DNA from: an uncultured Erythrobacter sp.
Lineage (GTDB): Bacteria > Pseudomonadota > Alphaproteobacteria > Sphingomonadales > Sphingomonadaceae
Direction of reading: 5' to 3'
Length of the DNA stretch: 10,201 bases
Assembly (NCBI GenBank): GCA_947258465.1
Contig: CAMYIQ010000111.1
Coordinates: forward strand, 1 to 10,201
Numbering within the stretch: position 1 is the stretch's first letter; each line of letters starts with the position of its first letter. Shown in pieces: positions 1-6,466 of the stretch. Under the pieces are notes generated by a model that saw only the letters and a program-made list of their open reading frames with translations, made no database searches and was not told the DNA's origin. The position numbers and the translations under genes are program-made.

Positions 1-141
1 CAGCTAGCCCTATCCGCCACCGCCGCGATCTTCGCAATGGCCGCCTTTGCCATGGCCAGCGGTCTCGGCCATTTCTCGATAGGGTCCACCGATCGGCTGG
101 CAGGTATTGCTCCCGCAGCAACCTTCGCTGCGACCCGATAG
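1..141 (+). CDS. C-terminal end of an unidentified protein (partial, runs off the left edge)
   Basis: Frame 1 is open from the first base for 46 codons and ends at TAG 139-141. The translation is Ala-rich and hydrophobic in its first 20 or so residues, with several Phe and Met, then becomes more polar (a GHFSIGSTDRLAG stretch). This looks like a membrane segment near a C-terminus. A strong two-way terminator starts 26 bp after the stop, which fits the end of a plus-strand transcription unit facing the pal operon. I do not recognise the family. The short length and lack of a visible start make this a modest call. The opposite strand also has an open frame here, but no convincing start site. 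Confidence 0.4.
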   Translation, partial: QLALSATAAIFAMAAFAMASGLGHFSIGSTDRLAGIAPAATFAATR

Positions 142-167
142 GCCAGGCTCGCCTCAATGACGGCCAG

Positions 168-199
168 AAAGGGCTCCCCACTCTGCAGGGGAGCCCTTT
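168..199. terminator. Bidirectional Rho-independent terminator
   Basis: There is a perfect 12-bp inverted repeat, with arms AAAGGGCTCCCC (168-179) and GGGGAGCCCTTT (188-199) and an 8-nt loop. The plus strand continues into a fourth T at 200. Because the arms begin with A and end with T, both strands produce a GC-rich hairpin ending in a short U run. It lies 8 bp beyond the pal stop on the minus strand and 26 bp beyond the stop of the plus-strand frame at 141. It therefore probably ends both converging transcripts. Confidence 0.85.
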
Positions 200-207
200 T
201 CGCTTGA

Positions 208-720
208 TCAGTTGATGGTGACAGTTGCCGCGCGGCGGTTCTGTGCCCAGGCAGACTCGTTCGAACCCAAAGCCACTGGCCGTTCCTTGCCGTAGCTTAC
301 CGTACGGATGCGATTGGCGGGAATGCCGATCGAGACGAGATAGTTTTTCGCCGCATTGGCACGTCGCTCGCCCAGGGCCAGGTTGTAATCGCGCGTGCCG
401 CGCTCGTCGGCATGGCCTTCGATGGTGAAGCTGACCTGCGGGTGCTGACTGAAATACTGCGCCTGACGCTGCAGCTTCGTCTGGTCTTCCGTATCGATAT
501 TGAAGCGGTCGGTACCGAAATACACCACCGTATTCGCCTGCCCCACGGCATCGACGAAATGCGCCTGCGAACCCACCGAAGGGCCGGCGGGCGGCGCGGT
601 CGGCGTGGGCGTCGCCGTTTCGACCGGCGGAGGCGGAAGCTCCTCGGGCGCCTTCTTCTGGCAGGCGGCGAGAGCGATGGTCGATGCAAGCATCAGGCCA
701 GTAGCAGCACGGATATTCAT
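208..720 (-). CDS. pal: Peptidoglycan-associated lipoprotein Pal
   Basis: Pal is the outer-membrane anchor of the Tol-Pal machine; it grips peptidoglycan through an OmpA-like domain and interacts with TolB and TolA. The 170-residue protein begins with a lipoprotein signal (lipobox LAAC, lipidated Cys20). A Pro/Thr-rich linker follows at about residues 24-48, and an OmpA-C domain runs from about 62 to 168. The domain contains the family signature GHADERGTRDYNLALGERRA. Asp105 and Arg120 in it match the two diaminopimelate-binding residues known in OmpA-like domains. Length is normal for the family. The ATG at 720-718 has a strong ribosome binding site. It is the last gene of the tol operon, 74 bp after tolB, and a terminator follows immediately. 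I see nothing broken. Confidence 0.97.
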   Translation of the reverse strand: MNIRAATGLMLASTIALAACQKKAPEELPPPPVETATPTPTAPPAGPSVGSQAHFVDAVGQANTVVYFGTDRFNIDTEDQTKLQRQAQYFSQHPQVSFTIEGHADERGTRDYNLALGERRANAAKNYLVSIGIPANRIRTVSYGKERPVALGSNESAWAQNRRAATVTIN

Positions 721-726
721 AGGCTG

Positions 727-734
727 TCCCCTTT
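727..734 (-). promoter_or_regulatory. Ribosome binding site of pal
   Basis: On the minus strand AAAGGGGA lies 6 nt before the pal ATG at 720-718. It is the strongest Shine-Dalgarno match in the tol operon. That fits the need to make the abundant structural lipoprotein Pal in excess over the motor proteins (inference). The rest of the 74-bp tolB-pal gap shows no hairpin terminator and no convincing promoter. Confidence 0.7.
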
Positions 735-794
735 CAAACAGCTTGGATGATCGGTTTTGCCCCCCGAATTCGTCCCCTGTTCAATGCAATGCAG

Positions 795-2177
795 TTACGG
801 CAGAATCGGTCCCCAGGCCGGATCGGACGCATCAACCGGCGTTGGCAATTCGCGCAGATTGTCGCCAGTCAGATCGACCTGCCAGAGCGAGGTCTTGCCG
901 CTGTTGCGCTCGGTCCGGAAGAACTGGATGATCCGGCCATTGGGCGCCCAGGTCGGTGCTTCGTCTTGCCAGCCATTGGTCAGCGTGCGGACATTACCGC
1001 CCGACGGCGTCATCACCGAAATATTGAACGAACTCGCATTGGTGAAGGCGATCTGGTCGCCGCGCGGGCTCCACTCGGGCGTCGCGCACCGGCTGCCGCC
1101 AAAGCTGATCCGGCGCTGGTTCGAACCATCGGCATTCATGACATAGCACTGCTGCGCGCCCGAGCGATCGCTCTCGAACACGATCCGGCTGCCATCGGGC
1201 GAATAGGACCCGCCGATGTCGATCCCCGGCGTATCGGTCAGTCGCACGGGCTCGCCGCCCTTCGCGGACACGCGGTAGATATCGGTATTGCCATTGACCG
1301 CCATCGAGTAGAGCAGCCAGCGCCCGTCCGGGCTCCAGCGCGGGGCGAAGGTCGGATTGGCGCTTTGCGTTACCAGCGTCTGGCGGCCGGTGCCGATATC
1401 GTAGACGTAGATACGCGGATTGCCGTCGACATAGCTGAGATAGGACAGCTTGCGGTAATCGGGCGAATAACGCGGCGTCAGCGCGGTGGAGCGGCCAGTG
1501 GTGATGAAGCGGTGGTTGGCCCCGTCGCTATCCATGATTGCCAGGCGTTTGGAACGGTTATCCTTCGGCCCCGTCTCGGCGATATAGGCGATCCGGCTGT
1601 CGAAAAACGGGCTTTCCCCGGTGAGGCGCGAGTAGATCAGGTCGGCGCATTTGTGCGCCGCGCGGCGCCAGTCCGCCGGCTGTACCACCCAGCCTTCGCG
1701 TACCAGTTCCTGCTGCAAGACCATGTCGTAAAGGTAGCAGCCGACCGTCAGGCGATCGTCGCTGCGGCCGCGGACATAGCCATGGACCAGCATTTCCGCG
1801 CCGCGGTTGGACCAGGTCGGCCAGTTGGGTGCGGTGATCTCGCCGAAGGATGGCTGCGGAAGCGCGTCGGGGCCGGTCGGCTTGAACAGGCCGTTATTGC
1901 GCAAGTCGGACGTGATGACCCTCGCCAGTTCCTTGCCCAGCGCCGCGGTGCCCGAGGCACTCGCGGGCGTTTCAACATCGCGATCGGTCGCAAAGCCCGG
2001 AATGGCGATCCCGAGATCGTCGAGATTGCCTTCGAAGCTGACCGAGCCGGAGAGGCCTTCGCCCTCTTCGATCGTCTCGACTTCTCCACCCTCCGGAATG
2101 GGCTGGCCGAGATCCTGGTTCTGGGCGGAAAGGGGGGCAGCGACGAAGGCTGCGGCGGCAATCAGAACATACTTCAC
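795..2177 (-). CDS. tolB: Tol-Pal system beta-propeller protein TolB
   Basis: TolB is the periplasmic protein that shuttles between Pal and TolA. With the GTG start used here it has 460 residues. It begins with a Sec signal peptide (Lys2, a hydrophobic Ala-rich core, cleavage after about Ala18 in PLSA-Q). An acidic, Gly/Glu-rich stretch spans about 32-56. The N-terminal TolB domain follows, to about 185, then a six-bladed propeller. At least five blades show the WD40-like signature (Y/W)(S/A)P(D/N/R), for example RYSPDYRKL at about 236, WSPDGRWLLY and YSPDGSRIVF. The GTG start at 2177 overlaps the tolA stop by 4 nt (GTGA). I prefer it to an ATG 14 codons upstream because it gives a clean signal peptide, has GGAGA 8 nt upstream, and avoids a 46-bp overlap with tolA. 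The acidic segment after the signal peptide looks longer than in E. coli TolB. Confidence 0.96.
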   Translation of the reverse strand: MKYVLIAAAAFVAAPLSAQNQDLGQPIPEGGEVETIEEGEGLSGSVSFEGNLDDLGIAIPGFATDRDVETPASASGTAALGKELARVITSDLRNNGLFKPTGPDALPQPSFGEITAPNWPTWSNRGAEMLVHGYVRGRSDDRLTVGCYLYDMVLQQELVREGWVVQPADWRRAAHKCADLIYSRLTGESPFFDSRIAYIAETGPKDNRSKRLAIMDSDGANHRFITTGRSTALTPRYSPDYRKLSYLSYVDGNPRIYVYDIGTGRQTLVTQSANPTFAPRWSPDGRWLLYSMAVNGNTDIYRVSAKGGEPVRLTDTPGIDIGGSYSPDGSRIVFESDRSGAQQCYVMNADGSNQRRISFGGSRCATPEWSPRGDQIAFTNASSFNISVMTPSGGNVRTLTNGWQDEAPTWAPNGRIIQFFRTERNSGKTSLWQVDLTGDNLRELPTPVDASDPAWGPILP

Positions 2178-2977
2178 TGAGCCAGTCTCCAGTCGAAATC
2201 CACGGTGATAAGTTTCCATGCCTCGTAATATTCATCGGGCAGGTCGAAGGGTGCAGCCAGTTGTACCGCGCGAATGGCTTGTTCGCCATGGCGTCCGGCC
2301 TGCGCCCGGTTAGTCGCATTGACGCCGCGCTGCCCTGCTACTTTCGGCGCCCCCGCCAGCGTTCCGTCGGGTTTCAGGCGGAAGCGGATCTTGGTGACGA
2401 TCTTCTCCACATCGGGGCCGCTGGGCGGCTGCCAGTGAGGGCGCAATTGGCGCGCAACTGCCTGGAAAAGCGATGCCTTTGCGCTGGCCCCAATCTGCGA
2501 GGCGGGCATCCGCGTCTCGCTGGTGCGCGTGCTGTCGCCGGCCCCGTCGAGGAAATTGTCGCCAAGGCGCGAGCCGCCGCTGCGTTGGCTGCTCTGCGGC
2601 CGACTTTGCGTGCGCGGCGGATCGGGCCGGCGGCGTGGGCGCGTATCGGTGGCGGCATCGGGAGTGGGCGCTGGCGACTGAACTTGCGGTGCGGGACTTT
2701 CGACCTGTTCCGGATTCGGCGCTTCCTGCTTGGGTGCAGGAGCCGGGTTCTGGTCCATGGTCGGCGCGGTCGAGGCGCGGCTTTCGGCGACCGGGTCGGG
2801 CGCGGTCGCCGAAAGCCCCACGTCTTCGGCGAGGCTGACGGTCATGCGCTGCGGCGGATCGATCACGGGAGCGGGAAACAGTCCCTGAGCGACCAGCAAT
2901 CCCAACAAGGCAAGATGGAGCACGACCGCGACAATCAGTCCGGTCCGCTCTTCTGCCCTGATACCTGTCCTCTCCAT
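2174..2977 (-). CDS. tolA: Cell envelope integrity protein TolA (short, Pro-rich form)
   Basis: TolA is the inner-membrane protein that is energised by TolQ-TolR and reaches across the periplasm to TolB and Pal. The 267-residue protein has a single N-terminal membrane helix at about 13-33. This contains VVLHLALLG, whose His21 corresponds to the functional His of the TolA/TonB transmembrane segment. The periplasmic linker (about 55-135) is rich in Pro, Gln, Ala and Arg. The C-terminal TonB/TolA-like domain runs from about 165 to 267 (LRPHWQPPSGPDVEKIVTKI, then FDLPDEYYEAWKLITVDFD). It is much shorter than E. coli TolA and lacks the long Ala/Lys helical domain; the linker is probably extended and polyproline-like instead. 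It lies 10 bp after tolR and overlaps tolB by 4 nt. Without its neighbours it could be taken for a TonB, but its place between tolR and tolB settles the call. Confidence 0.92.
   Translation of the reverse strand: MERTGIRAEERTGLIVAVVLHLALLGLLVAQGLFPAPVIDPPQRMTVSLAEDVGLSATAPDPVAESRASTAPTMDQNPAPAPKQEAPNPEQVESPAPQVQSPAPTPDAATDTRPRRRPDPPRTQSRPQSSQRSGGSRLGDNFLDGAGDSTRTSETRMPASQIGASAKASLFQAVARQLRPHWQPPSGPDVEKIVTKIRFRLKPDGTLAGAPKVAGQRGVNATNRAQAGRHGEQAIRAVQLAAPFDLPDEYYEAWKLITVDFDWRLAQ
2186..2190 (-). promoter_or_regulatory. Ribosome binding site that supports the GTG start of tolB
   Basis: GGAGA on the minus strand, inside the 3' end of tolA, sits 8 nt before the GTG at 2177-2175. The competing ATG at 2219 would put a basic and acidic N-terminus ahead of the signal peptide. 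This site therefore decides the start call and implies coupling of tolB translation to tolA. Confidence 0.6.
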
Positions 2978-2987
2978 AACGCCGAGG

Positions 2988-3464
2988 CTATTCCTCGCCC
3001 GATGAACCGGTGTTGAGCGGGGCCGGTGCGGCGCTGTTGGTAATCAGCGATATACGGTTGAGGCCAGCGCGATTGAGTTCGCCCATCACCGCCATGACTC
3101 GGCCATAGTCGAGCGCCTTGTCGGCCCGCAGCGTGATGTCCGGCCCTTCGCCTCCGCTTCGCGGCAGGCTCTCGAGCGCTTGCGGCAGCCCGCCGATGGG
3201 AACCTCCACATCGTCGATATAGACATAGCCGGCGCGGTCGATGCTGATCGTCACCTGCTGCTGTTCGCTGGACAACTGCGCCGCCCGGCTGTCGGGCAGG
3301 TCGATCGGCACTCCGGCGGTCAGCAGCGGAGCCGTGACCATGAAAATGATCAGCAGCACGAGCATCACGTCGACGAAGGGCGTGACGTTGATCTCACTCA
3401 TCGGACGACGACGCCCGCCACGCCCTCTTCGCCGACCACTAGCGGAGGCGAGCCCCATCGCCAT
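2988..3464 (-). CDS. tolR: Biopolymer transporter TolR (ExbD/TolR family)
   Basis: TolR is the proton-channel partner of TolQ in the inner membrane. The 158-residue protein has a Gly/Arg-rich cytoplasmic N-terminus (about residues 10-20). The family signature MSEINVTPFVDVMLVLLIIF follows, then one membrane helix (about 27-45) and a periplasmic domain. Asp32 in PFVDVML matches the protonatable Asp of E. coli TolR (Asp23) and ExbD. The DYGRVMAVMGELNRAGLNRI segment is typical of the periplasmic domain. Its ATG shares one base with the tolQ stop (TAATG), and Met3 is an alternative start. The position directly after tolQ separates it from an ExbD of a Ton system. Confidence 0.96.
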   Translation of the reverse strand: MAMGLASASGRRRGRGGRRRPMSEINVTPFVDVMLVLLIIFMVTAPLLTAGVPIDLPDSRAAQLSSEQQQVTISIDRAGYVYIDDVEVPIGGLPQALESLPRSGGEGPDITLRADKALDYGRVMAVMGELNRAGLNRISLITNSAAPAPLNTGSSGEE

Positions 3465-4162
3465 TAGCGCGCTTCCAGCTGGCGGCTGAAAGTGGCGTTG
3501 AGCTTGTCGGCGAAACGCTGCAGGCGCGCTTCGTAGCGGTCGACCCGGTGGCTGAAGCGGTTATAGGCGATCACGGCAGGGATAGCCGCAAACAGACCGA
3601 TGGCGGTTGCGAACAACGCTTCCGAAATGCCCGGCGCGACGACCGCAAGCGAGGAGCTTTCCTGCGCGCCGATCTGGAAGAAGCTGTTCATGATACCCCA
3701 AACGGTCCCGAACAGCCCGACGAAGGGAGCGACCGAGCCGACCGTGGCGAGGAAGTTCAGCCGCTCGGCGATATCATCGGCCTCGAGCGCGATCTGGCTG
3801 TCCATCGCCACCGCAATCCGGCCCCGCAGCGCCTCGGCATCGCGGACGGCGGTCTTGGTCGAGCGACGGTATTCGGCCACCGCAGCTTGGGCCACGCGCG
3901 CGGAGGGAATGTCTTTGTTGCCGCGCTCGGACATGAAGCGATCGAAATTTTCGGCCTGCCAGAACTCGTTCTCGTAATCGATCGTTCGGCTACGCAGTTT
4001 GCGCATCCGTAGACTGAAGCTGACGACGATCATCCACACCCAGATACTAGCGAGCAGCAGCCCGGCCATGACCAGCTGGACGACGATATCCGCGTCGAGG
4101 AACAGTTGGATCGGATCGAGCCGGGTCGGTGCTCCGGCGGCAAGTAGTGTTAGCGAGCTCAT
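3464..4162 (-). CDS. tolQ: Tol-Pal system protein TolQ (MotA/TolQ/ExbB proton channel)
   Basis: TolQ forms the pentameric stator-like ring around the TolR pair and uses proton flow to energise TolA during cell constriction. With the start used here it has 232 residues. There is a first membrane helix at about 26-48 and a large cytoplasmic loop containing ALRGRIAVAMDSQ. Two further helices follow, beginning in TVGSVAPFVGLFGTVWGIM and in LAVVAPGISEALFATAIGLF, both hallmark motifs of MotA/TolQ/ExbB channels. The ATG at 4162 is chosen over a start 14 codons upstream. It forms an ATGA overlap with the ybgC stop and has AAGGGG 4 nt upstream. Its stop shares one base with the tolR start. Confidence 0.96.
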   Translation of the reverse strand: MSSLTLLAAGAPTRLDPIQLFLDADIVVQLVMAGLLLASIWVWMIVVSFSLRMRKLRSRTIDYENEFWQAENFDRFMSERGNKDIPSARVAQAAVAEYRRSTKTAVRDAEALRGRIAVAMDSQIALEADDIAERLNFLATVGSVAPFVGLFGTVWGIMNSFFQIGAQESSSLAVVAPGISEALFATAIGLFAAIPAVIAYNRFSHRVDRYEARLQRFADKLNATFSRQLEAR

Positions 4163-4623
4163 GAATCCCCTTGCTCGACAAATTGCGCGAAGGCCGCGCG
4201 CCATTCCTCCGGCTGCCGCTTGGGCCTGCCGTCGAGTGAAACGAAGCCGACGCGCAAATGTGCCTCGGCAAGTAATTCGCGCTCTTCACCTGCCAACCTG
4301 AACGCAAGCTGGTGCATCCTGCACGAGGCGGCGCGCATCTCGGTGCAGCGCGTCTCGATCAGCACATCATCGTCGAGCCGCGCCGGGCGCAGATATTTGA
4401 GATTGATTTCGGAGACCGCATAGGCGCCTCCGCCCGCCTCGATCGCCGCGCGCTGATCGATGTCCAATTGGCGCAGCAAGTCGCTGCGCGCGCGTTCGAA
4501 CCAGCGCAGGTAATTTGCGTGATAGGTGATGCCCGACAGGTCGGTGTCTTCGTAATAGACCCGCACAGCGTATAGGTGCCGGTCGCCGTCGAGCGTTCCA
4601 TCAGGGAAAGAGGGCAAGGTCAT
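4159..4623 (-). CDS. ybgC: Tol-Pal-associated acyl-CoA thioesterase YbgC (hotdog fold)
   Basis: This is a cytoplasmic hotdog-fold thioesterase of the 4-hydroxybenzoyl-CoA thioesterase class, which hydrolyses acyl-CoA; its exact role beside the Tol genes is unsettled. From the ATG at 4623 it has 154 residues. The family signature YYEDTDLSGITYHANY is at about 23-38. Asp28 lines up with the catalytic Asp18 of E. coli YbgC, and His35 lies in the conserved YHANY. It is the first gene of the tol cluster proper and overlaps tolQ by 4 nt. A TTG two codons upstream (4629) is an alternative start. AGAGGG lies 5 nt before that TTG but 11 nt before the ATG, so the start is uncertain by two residues. Confidence 0.93.
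   Translation of the reverse strand: MTLPSFPDGTLDGDRHLYAVRVYYEDTDLSGITYHANYLRWFERARSDLLRQLDIDQRAAIEAGGGAYAVSEINLKYLRPARLDDDVLIETRCTEMRAASCRMHQLAFRLAGEERELLAEAHLRVGFVSLDGRPKRQPEEWRAAFAQFVEQGDS
4167..4172 (-). promoter_or_regulatory. Ribosome binding site of tolQ
   Basis: AAGGGG on the minus strand lies within the last codons of ybgC, 4 nt before the tolQ ATG at 4162-4160. It supports the shorter TolQ start and implies that translation of tolQ is coupled to ybgC through their ATGA overlap. Confidence 0.6.
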
Positions 4624-4711
4624 AGGCAAGCGCGCCCTCTAGACGAGCCGCGAGTCCGGCGGCAATGCAGAACGACGAACCGCCGTTTTCGAGCGACCAA
4701 CAGGCACTGCG

Positions 4712-5722
4712 TCACTCGCCGCGCAATTCGGACAGCTTCCGCTCCCATTGCAATGCATGCGTGATGATATCGCCGAGATCGGCATGCTTGGGCTGCCACG
4801 GCAGCGTTTCGCGGATCCGCGAAGGGTCCGAAACCAGCTCTGCCGGGTCCCCTGCACGGCGTGGTTCCATCCGGCGGGCGATCGTCTGGTTGGTCACCCG
4901 GTCCACCGCGTCGAGCACTTCTAGCACCGAGAAGCCGCGTCCATAGCCGCAGTTCATCGTCAGCGAGCGATCGCGCTGCTCGATCAGCGCTTCGAGGGCG
5001 AGCAGATGCGCATTGGCGAGGTCGCTGACATGGATATAGTCGCGTACGCCGGTTCCGTCGGGCGTGTCGTAATCGGTGCCGAACACCGCCACGCCGTCGC
5101 GCTTGCCCGTCGCCGCCTCGCAGGCGACCTTGATCAGATGCGTGGCTCCGGCAGTGGACTGGCCGGTCCGGGCCTGCGGATCGGCGCCCGCGACATTGAA
5201 ATATCGGAGCGCACAGAAATTGAAACCATGCGCCGCGCTGGCATCGGACAGCATCTGTTCGGTCATCAACTTCGACCAGCCATAGGGGTTGATCGGCTGT
5301 TTGGGGCTGTCTTCCGACACCGGGGAGGTTTCGGGAGTGCCATACGTCGCGGCAGTGGAGCTGAAGATGAAATGCTCGACCCCGCCCGTAACCGCCGCCT
5401 CGATCAACGCGCGGCTCTTCACCGTGTTGTTGTCGTAATATTTCAGCGGGTTCTCGACCGATTCGGGCACGATGATCGATCCGGCGAAATGCATGATCGC
5501 CTTGATCCCCTGTTCGGCGAAGATCTGTTCGAGCAGGATCGTGTCGGCAATATCGCCTTCATAGAGCGGGACATCGTCGGGCACCGCGAAGGCGAAGCCG
5601 GTCGAAAGATTGTCGATCACGGCCACGGGCCAGCCTGCATCGCGCAGGGCGAGCACCGCATGGCTGCCAATATACCCCGCCCCGCCGGTGACCAGCACGG
5701 GTACTTTGCTCGTCTCGCTCAT
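4712..5722 (-). CDS. galE: UDP-glucose 4-epimerase GalE
   Basis: GalE interconverts UDP-glucose and UDP-galactose in the cytoplasm and feeds galactose into envelope polysaccharides. The 336-residue protein is full length for the extended short-chain dehydrogenase family. The NAD-binding glycine motif GGAGYIGS is at 13-20, and the GalE-specific HFAGSIIVPESV is at 78-89. The catalytic Ser/Thr lies in SSTAATYG (S122/T123), and Y147xxxK151 is in NPYGWSK. DYIHVSDLANAH and the C-terminal WQPKHADL motif are also typical GalE. It lies upstream of ybgC on the same strand with an 88-bp gap and no visible terminator, so read-through into the tol genes is possible. The ribosome binding site is weak (AGG about 9 nt from the ATG). 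A related 4-epimerase acting on GlcNAc sugars cannot be excluded from sequence alone. Confidence 0.93.
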   Translation of the reverse strand: MSETSKVPVLVTGGAGYIGSHAVLALRDAGWPVAVIDNLSTGFAFAVPDDVPLYEGDIADTILLEQIFAEQGIKAIMHFAGSIIVPESVENPLKYYDNNTVKSRALIEAAVTGGVEHFIFSSTAATYGTPETSPVSEDSPKQPINPYGWSKLMTEQMLSDASAAHGFNFCALRYFNVAGADPQARTGQSTAGATHLIKVACEAATGKRDGVAVFGTDYDTPDGTGVRDYIHVSDLANAHLLALEALIEQRDRSLTMNCGYGRGFSVLEVLDAVDRVTNQTIARRMEPRRAGDPAELVSDPSRIRETLPWQPKHADLGDIITHALQWERKLSELRGE

Positions 5723-5787
5723 GCGAGGGGACCTAACACACCAATCGGTAAGGGCAACGCCCTAACGCGCTCAGTATGGTACTTCGG

Positions 5788-5799
5788 AGCGAATTCGCT
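5788..5799. other. 12-bp perfect palindrome in the galE/lipoprotein divergent spacer
   Basis: AGCGAATTCGCT is its own reverse complement and lies roughly midway between the divergent starts at 5722 and 5861. It could be an operator serving both directions. A perfect 12-bp palindrome is also expected a few times by chance in 10 kb, so this is a weak call. I see no convincing -35/-10 pair for either gene in the spacer. Confidence 0.2.
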
Positions 5800-5847
5800 T
5801 GCCCATGCGTTGTCGGGGTAGGCAGCTTCGCCTCTCGTGCCGTCAAA

Positions 5848-5851
5848 AGGA
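5848..5851 (+). promoter_or_regulatory. Ribosome binding site of the DUF4136-like lipoprotein gene
   Basis: AGGA, preceded by an A run, lies 9 nt before the ATG at 5861. It favours that ATG over the in-frame GTG at 5837, which would add eight residues in front of a normal lipoprotein signal peptide. Confidence 0.5.
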
Positions 5852-5860
5852 TCGCAGACC

Positions 5861-6466
5861 ATGAAACCGCTTCCCATTGCCCTCGGCATTGCCGCAGCCC
5901 TGACGCTGGCCGCTTGCACCACGCCGCCCGGTCCGGTCGAGGTCACTCGTTTCGTCGCGCCCGATCGTGTGGCTCAGCTCGGACAGGGCACTATCTTCGT
6001 CGAAACCGCAGCCGGGATCGAAGCCGACAGTCTCGCGCTGGCGCCCTACAAAGCCGCCGTCGCTTCGCAATTGCGCGGCCTAGGCTATAGCGAGAGCGAC
6101 CGGCCGGGCGCAGGTCAGGTCGCCGAAGTCGCGCTCGAACGCTATGTCATCGGCAGTGGCGGGCGCCGTAATCCGGTCAGTGTCGGGGTCGGCGGATCGA
6201 CCGGCAGCTATGGCTCGGGCGTCGGCGTGGGTATCGGTATCAATCTGGGCGGCGGCGAGAAGAACCGTATCGGTACGCTGCTTGCCGTCACCATTCGCGA
6301 CAAGGCCAGCGGCCAGAGCATCTGGGAAGGCCGCGCCGATTTCCAGCCGCCCGAAAATTCACCCCTTGCACGCGGATCGGCGAACGCTCAGACGGTCGCC
6401 TCCGCGCTGTTCCGGGACTTTCCCGGCAACAATGGCGAAACGATAGAAGTAGAGGTTACCGAGTGA
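5861..6466 (+). CDS. DUF4136-like outer-envelope lipoprotein
   Basis: This is a 201-residue predicted lipoprotein. Its signal peptide MKPLPIALGIAAALTLAAC ends in an LAAC lipobox with lipidated Cys19. The middle part (about 60-97) has the pattern of DUF4136 proteins: a helix with a GLGY turn, then a strand ending in an ERYVIG-like segment. A Gly-rich run at about 98-132 alternates Gly with Val, Ser and Ile. A strand-turn-strand core at 139-159 includes LLAVTIRDKASG and SIWEGRA, which is typical of the family, and a C-terminal FRDFPG segment closes it. The biochemical role of DUF4136 proteins is not known. Its stop overlaps the start of the M14 peptidase gene (GTGA), so the two are probably made together. 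The family call rests on pattern recognition, not a search. Confidence 0.7.
   Translation: MKPLPIALGIAAALTLAACTTPPGPVEVTRFVAPDRVAQLGQGTIFVETAAGIEADSLALAPYKAAVASQLRGLGYSESDRPGAGQVAEVALERYVIGSGGRRNPVSVGVGGSTGSYGSGVGVGIGINLGGGEKNRIGTLLAVTIRDKASGQSIWEGRADFQPPENSPLARGSANAQTVASALFRDFPGNNGETIEVEVTE

Noticed and set aside
747..2180. A 477-codon plus-strand open frame opposite tolB
   Set aside because: It mirrors tolB almost exactly. Its product is an Ala/Arg/Ile/Val-rich composition typical of antisense frames in high-GC DNA, with no domain. TolB is unmistakable on the other strand.
2261..3016. A 251-codon plus-strand open frame opposite tolA
   Set aside because: It is an Arg/Ala/Gly-rich shadow of tolA with no recognisable motif.
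5751..5763. Hairpin AGGGC/GCCCT in the galE leader
   Set aside because: It has 5-bp arms with a 3-nt loop and no support beyond chance. No attenuator-like arrangement is seen.
5006..5821. A 271-codon plus-strand open frame opposite galE
   Set aside because: It is the antisense of a complete, well-recognised galE and has a low-complexity Arg/Gly/Asp-rich product.
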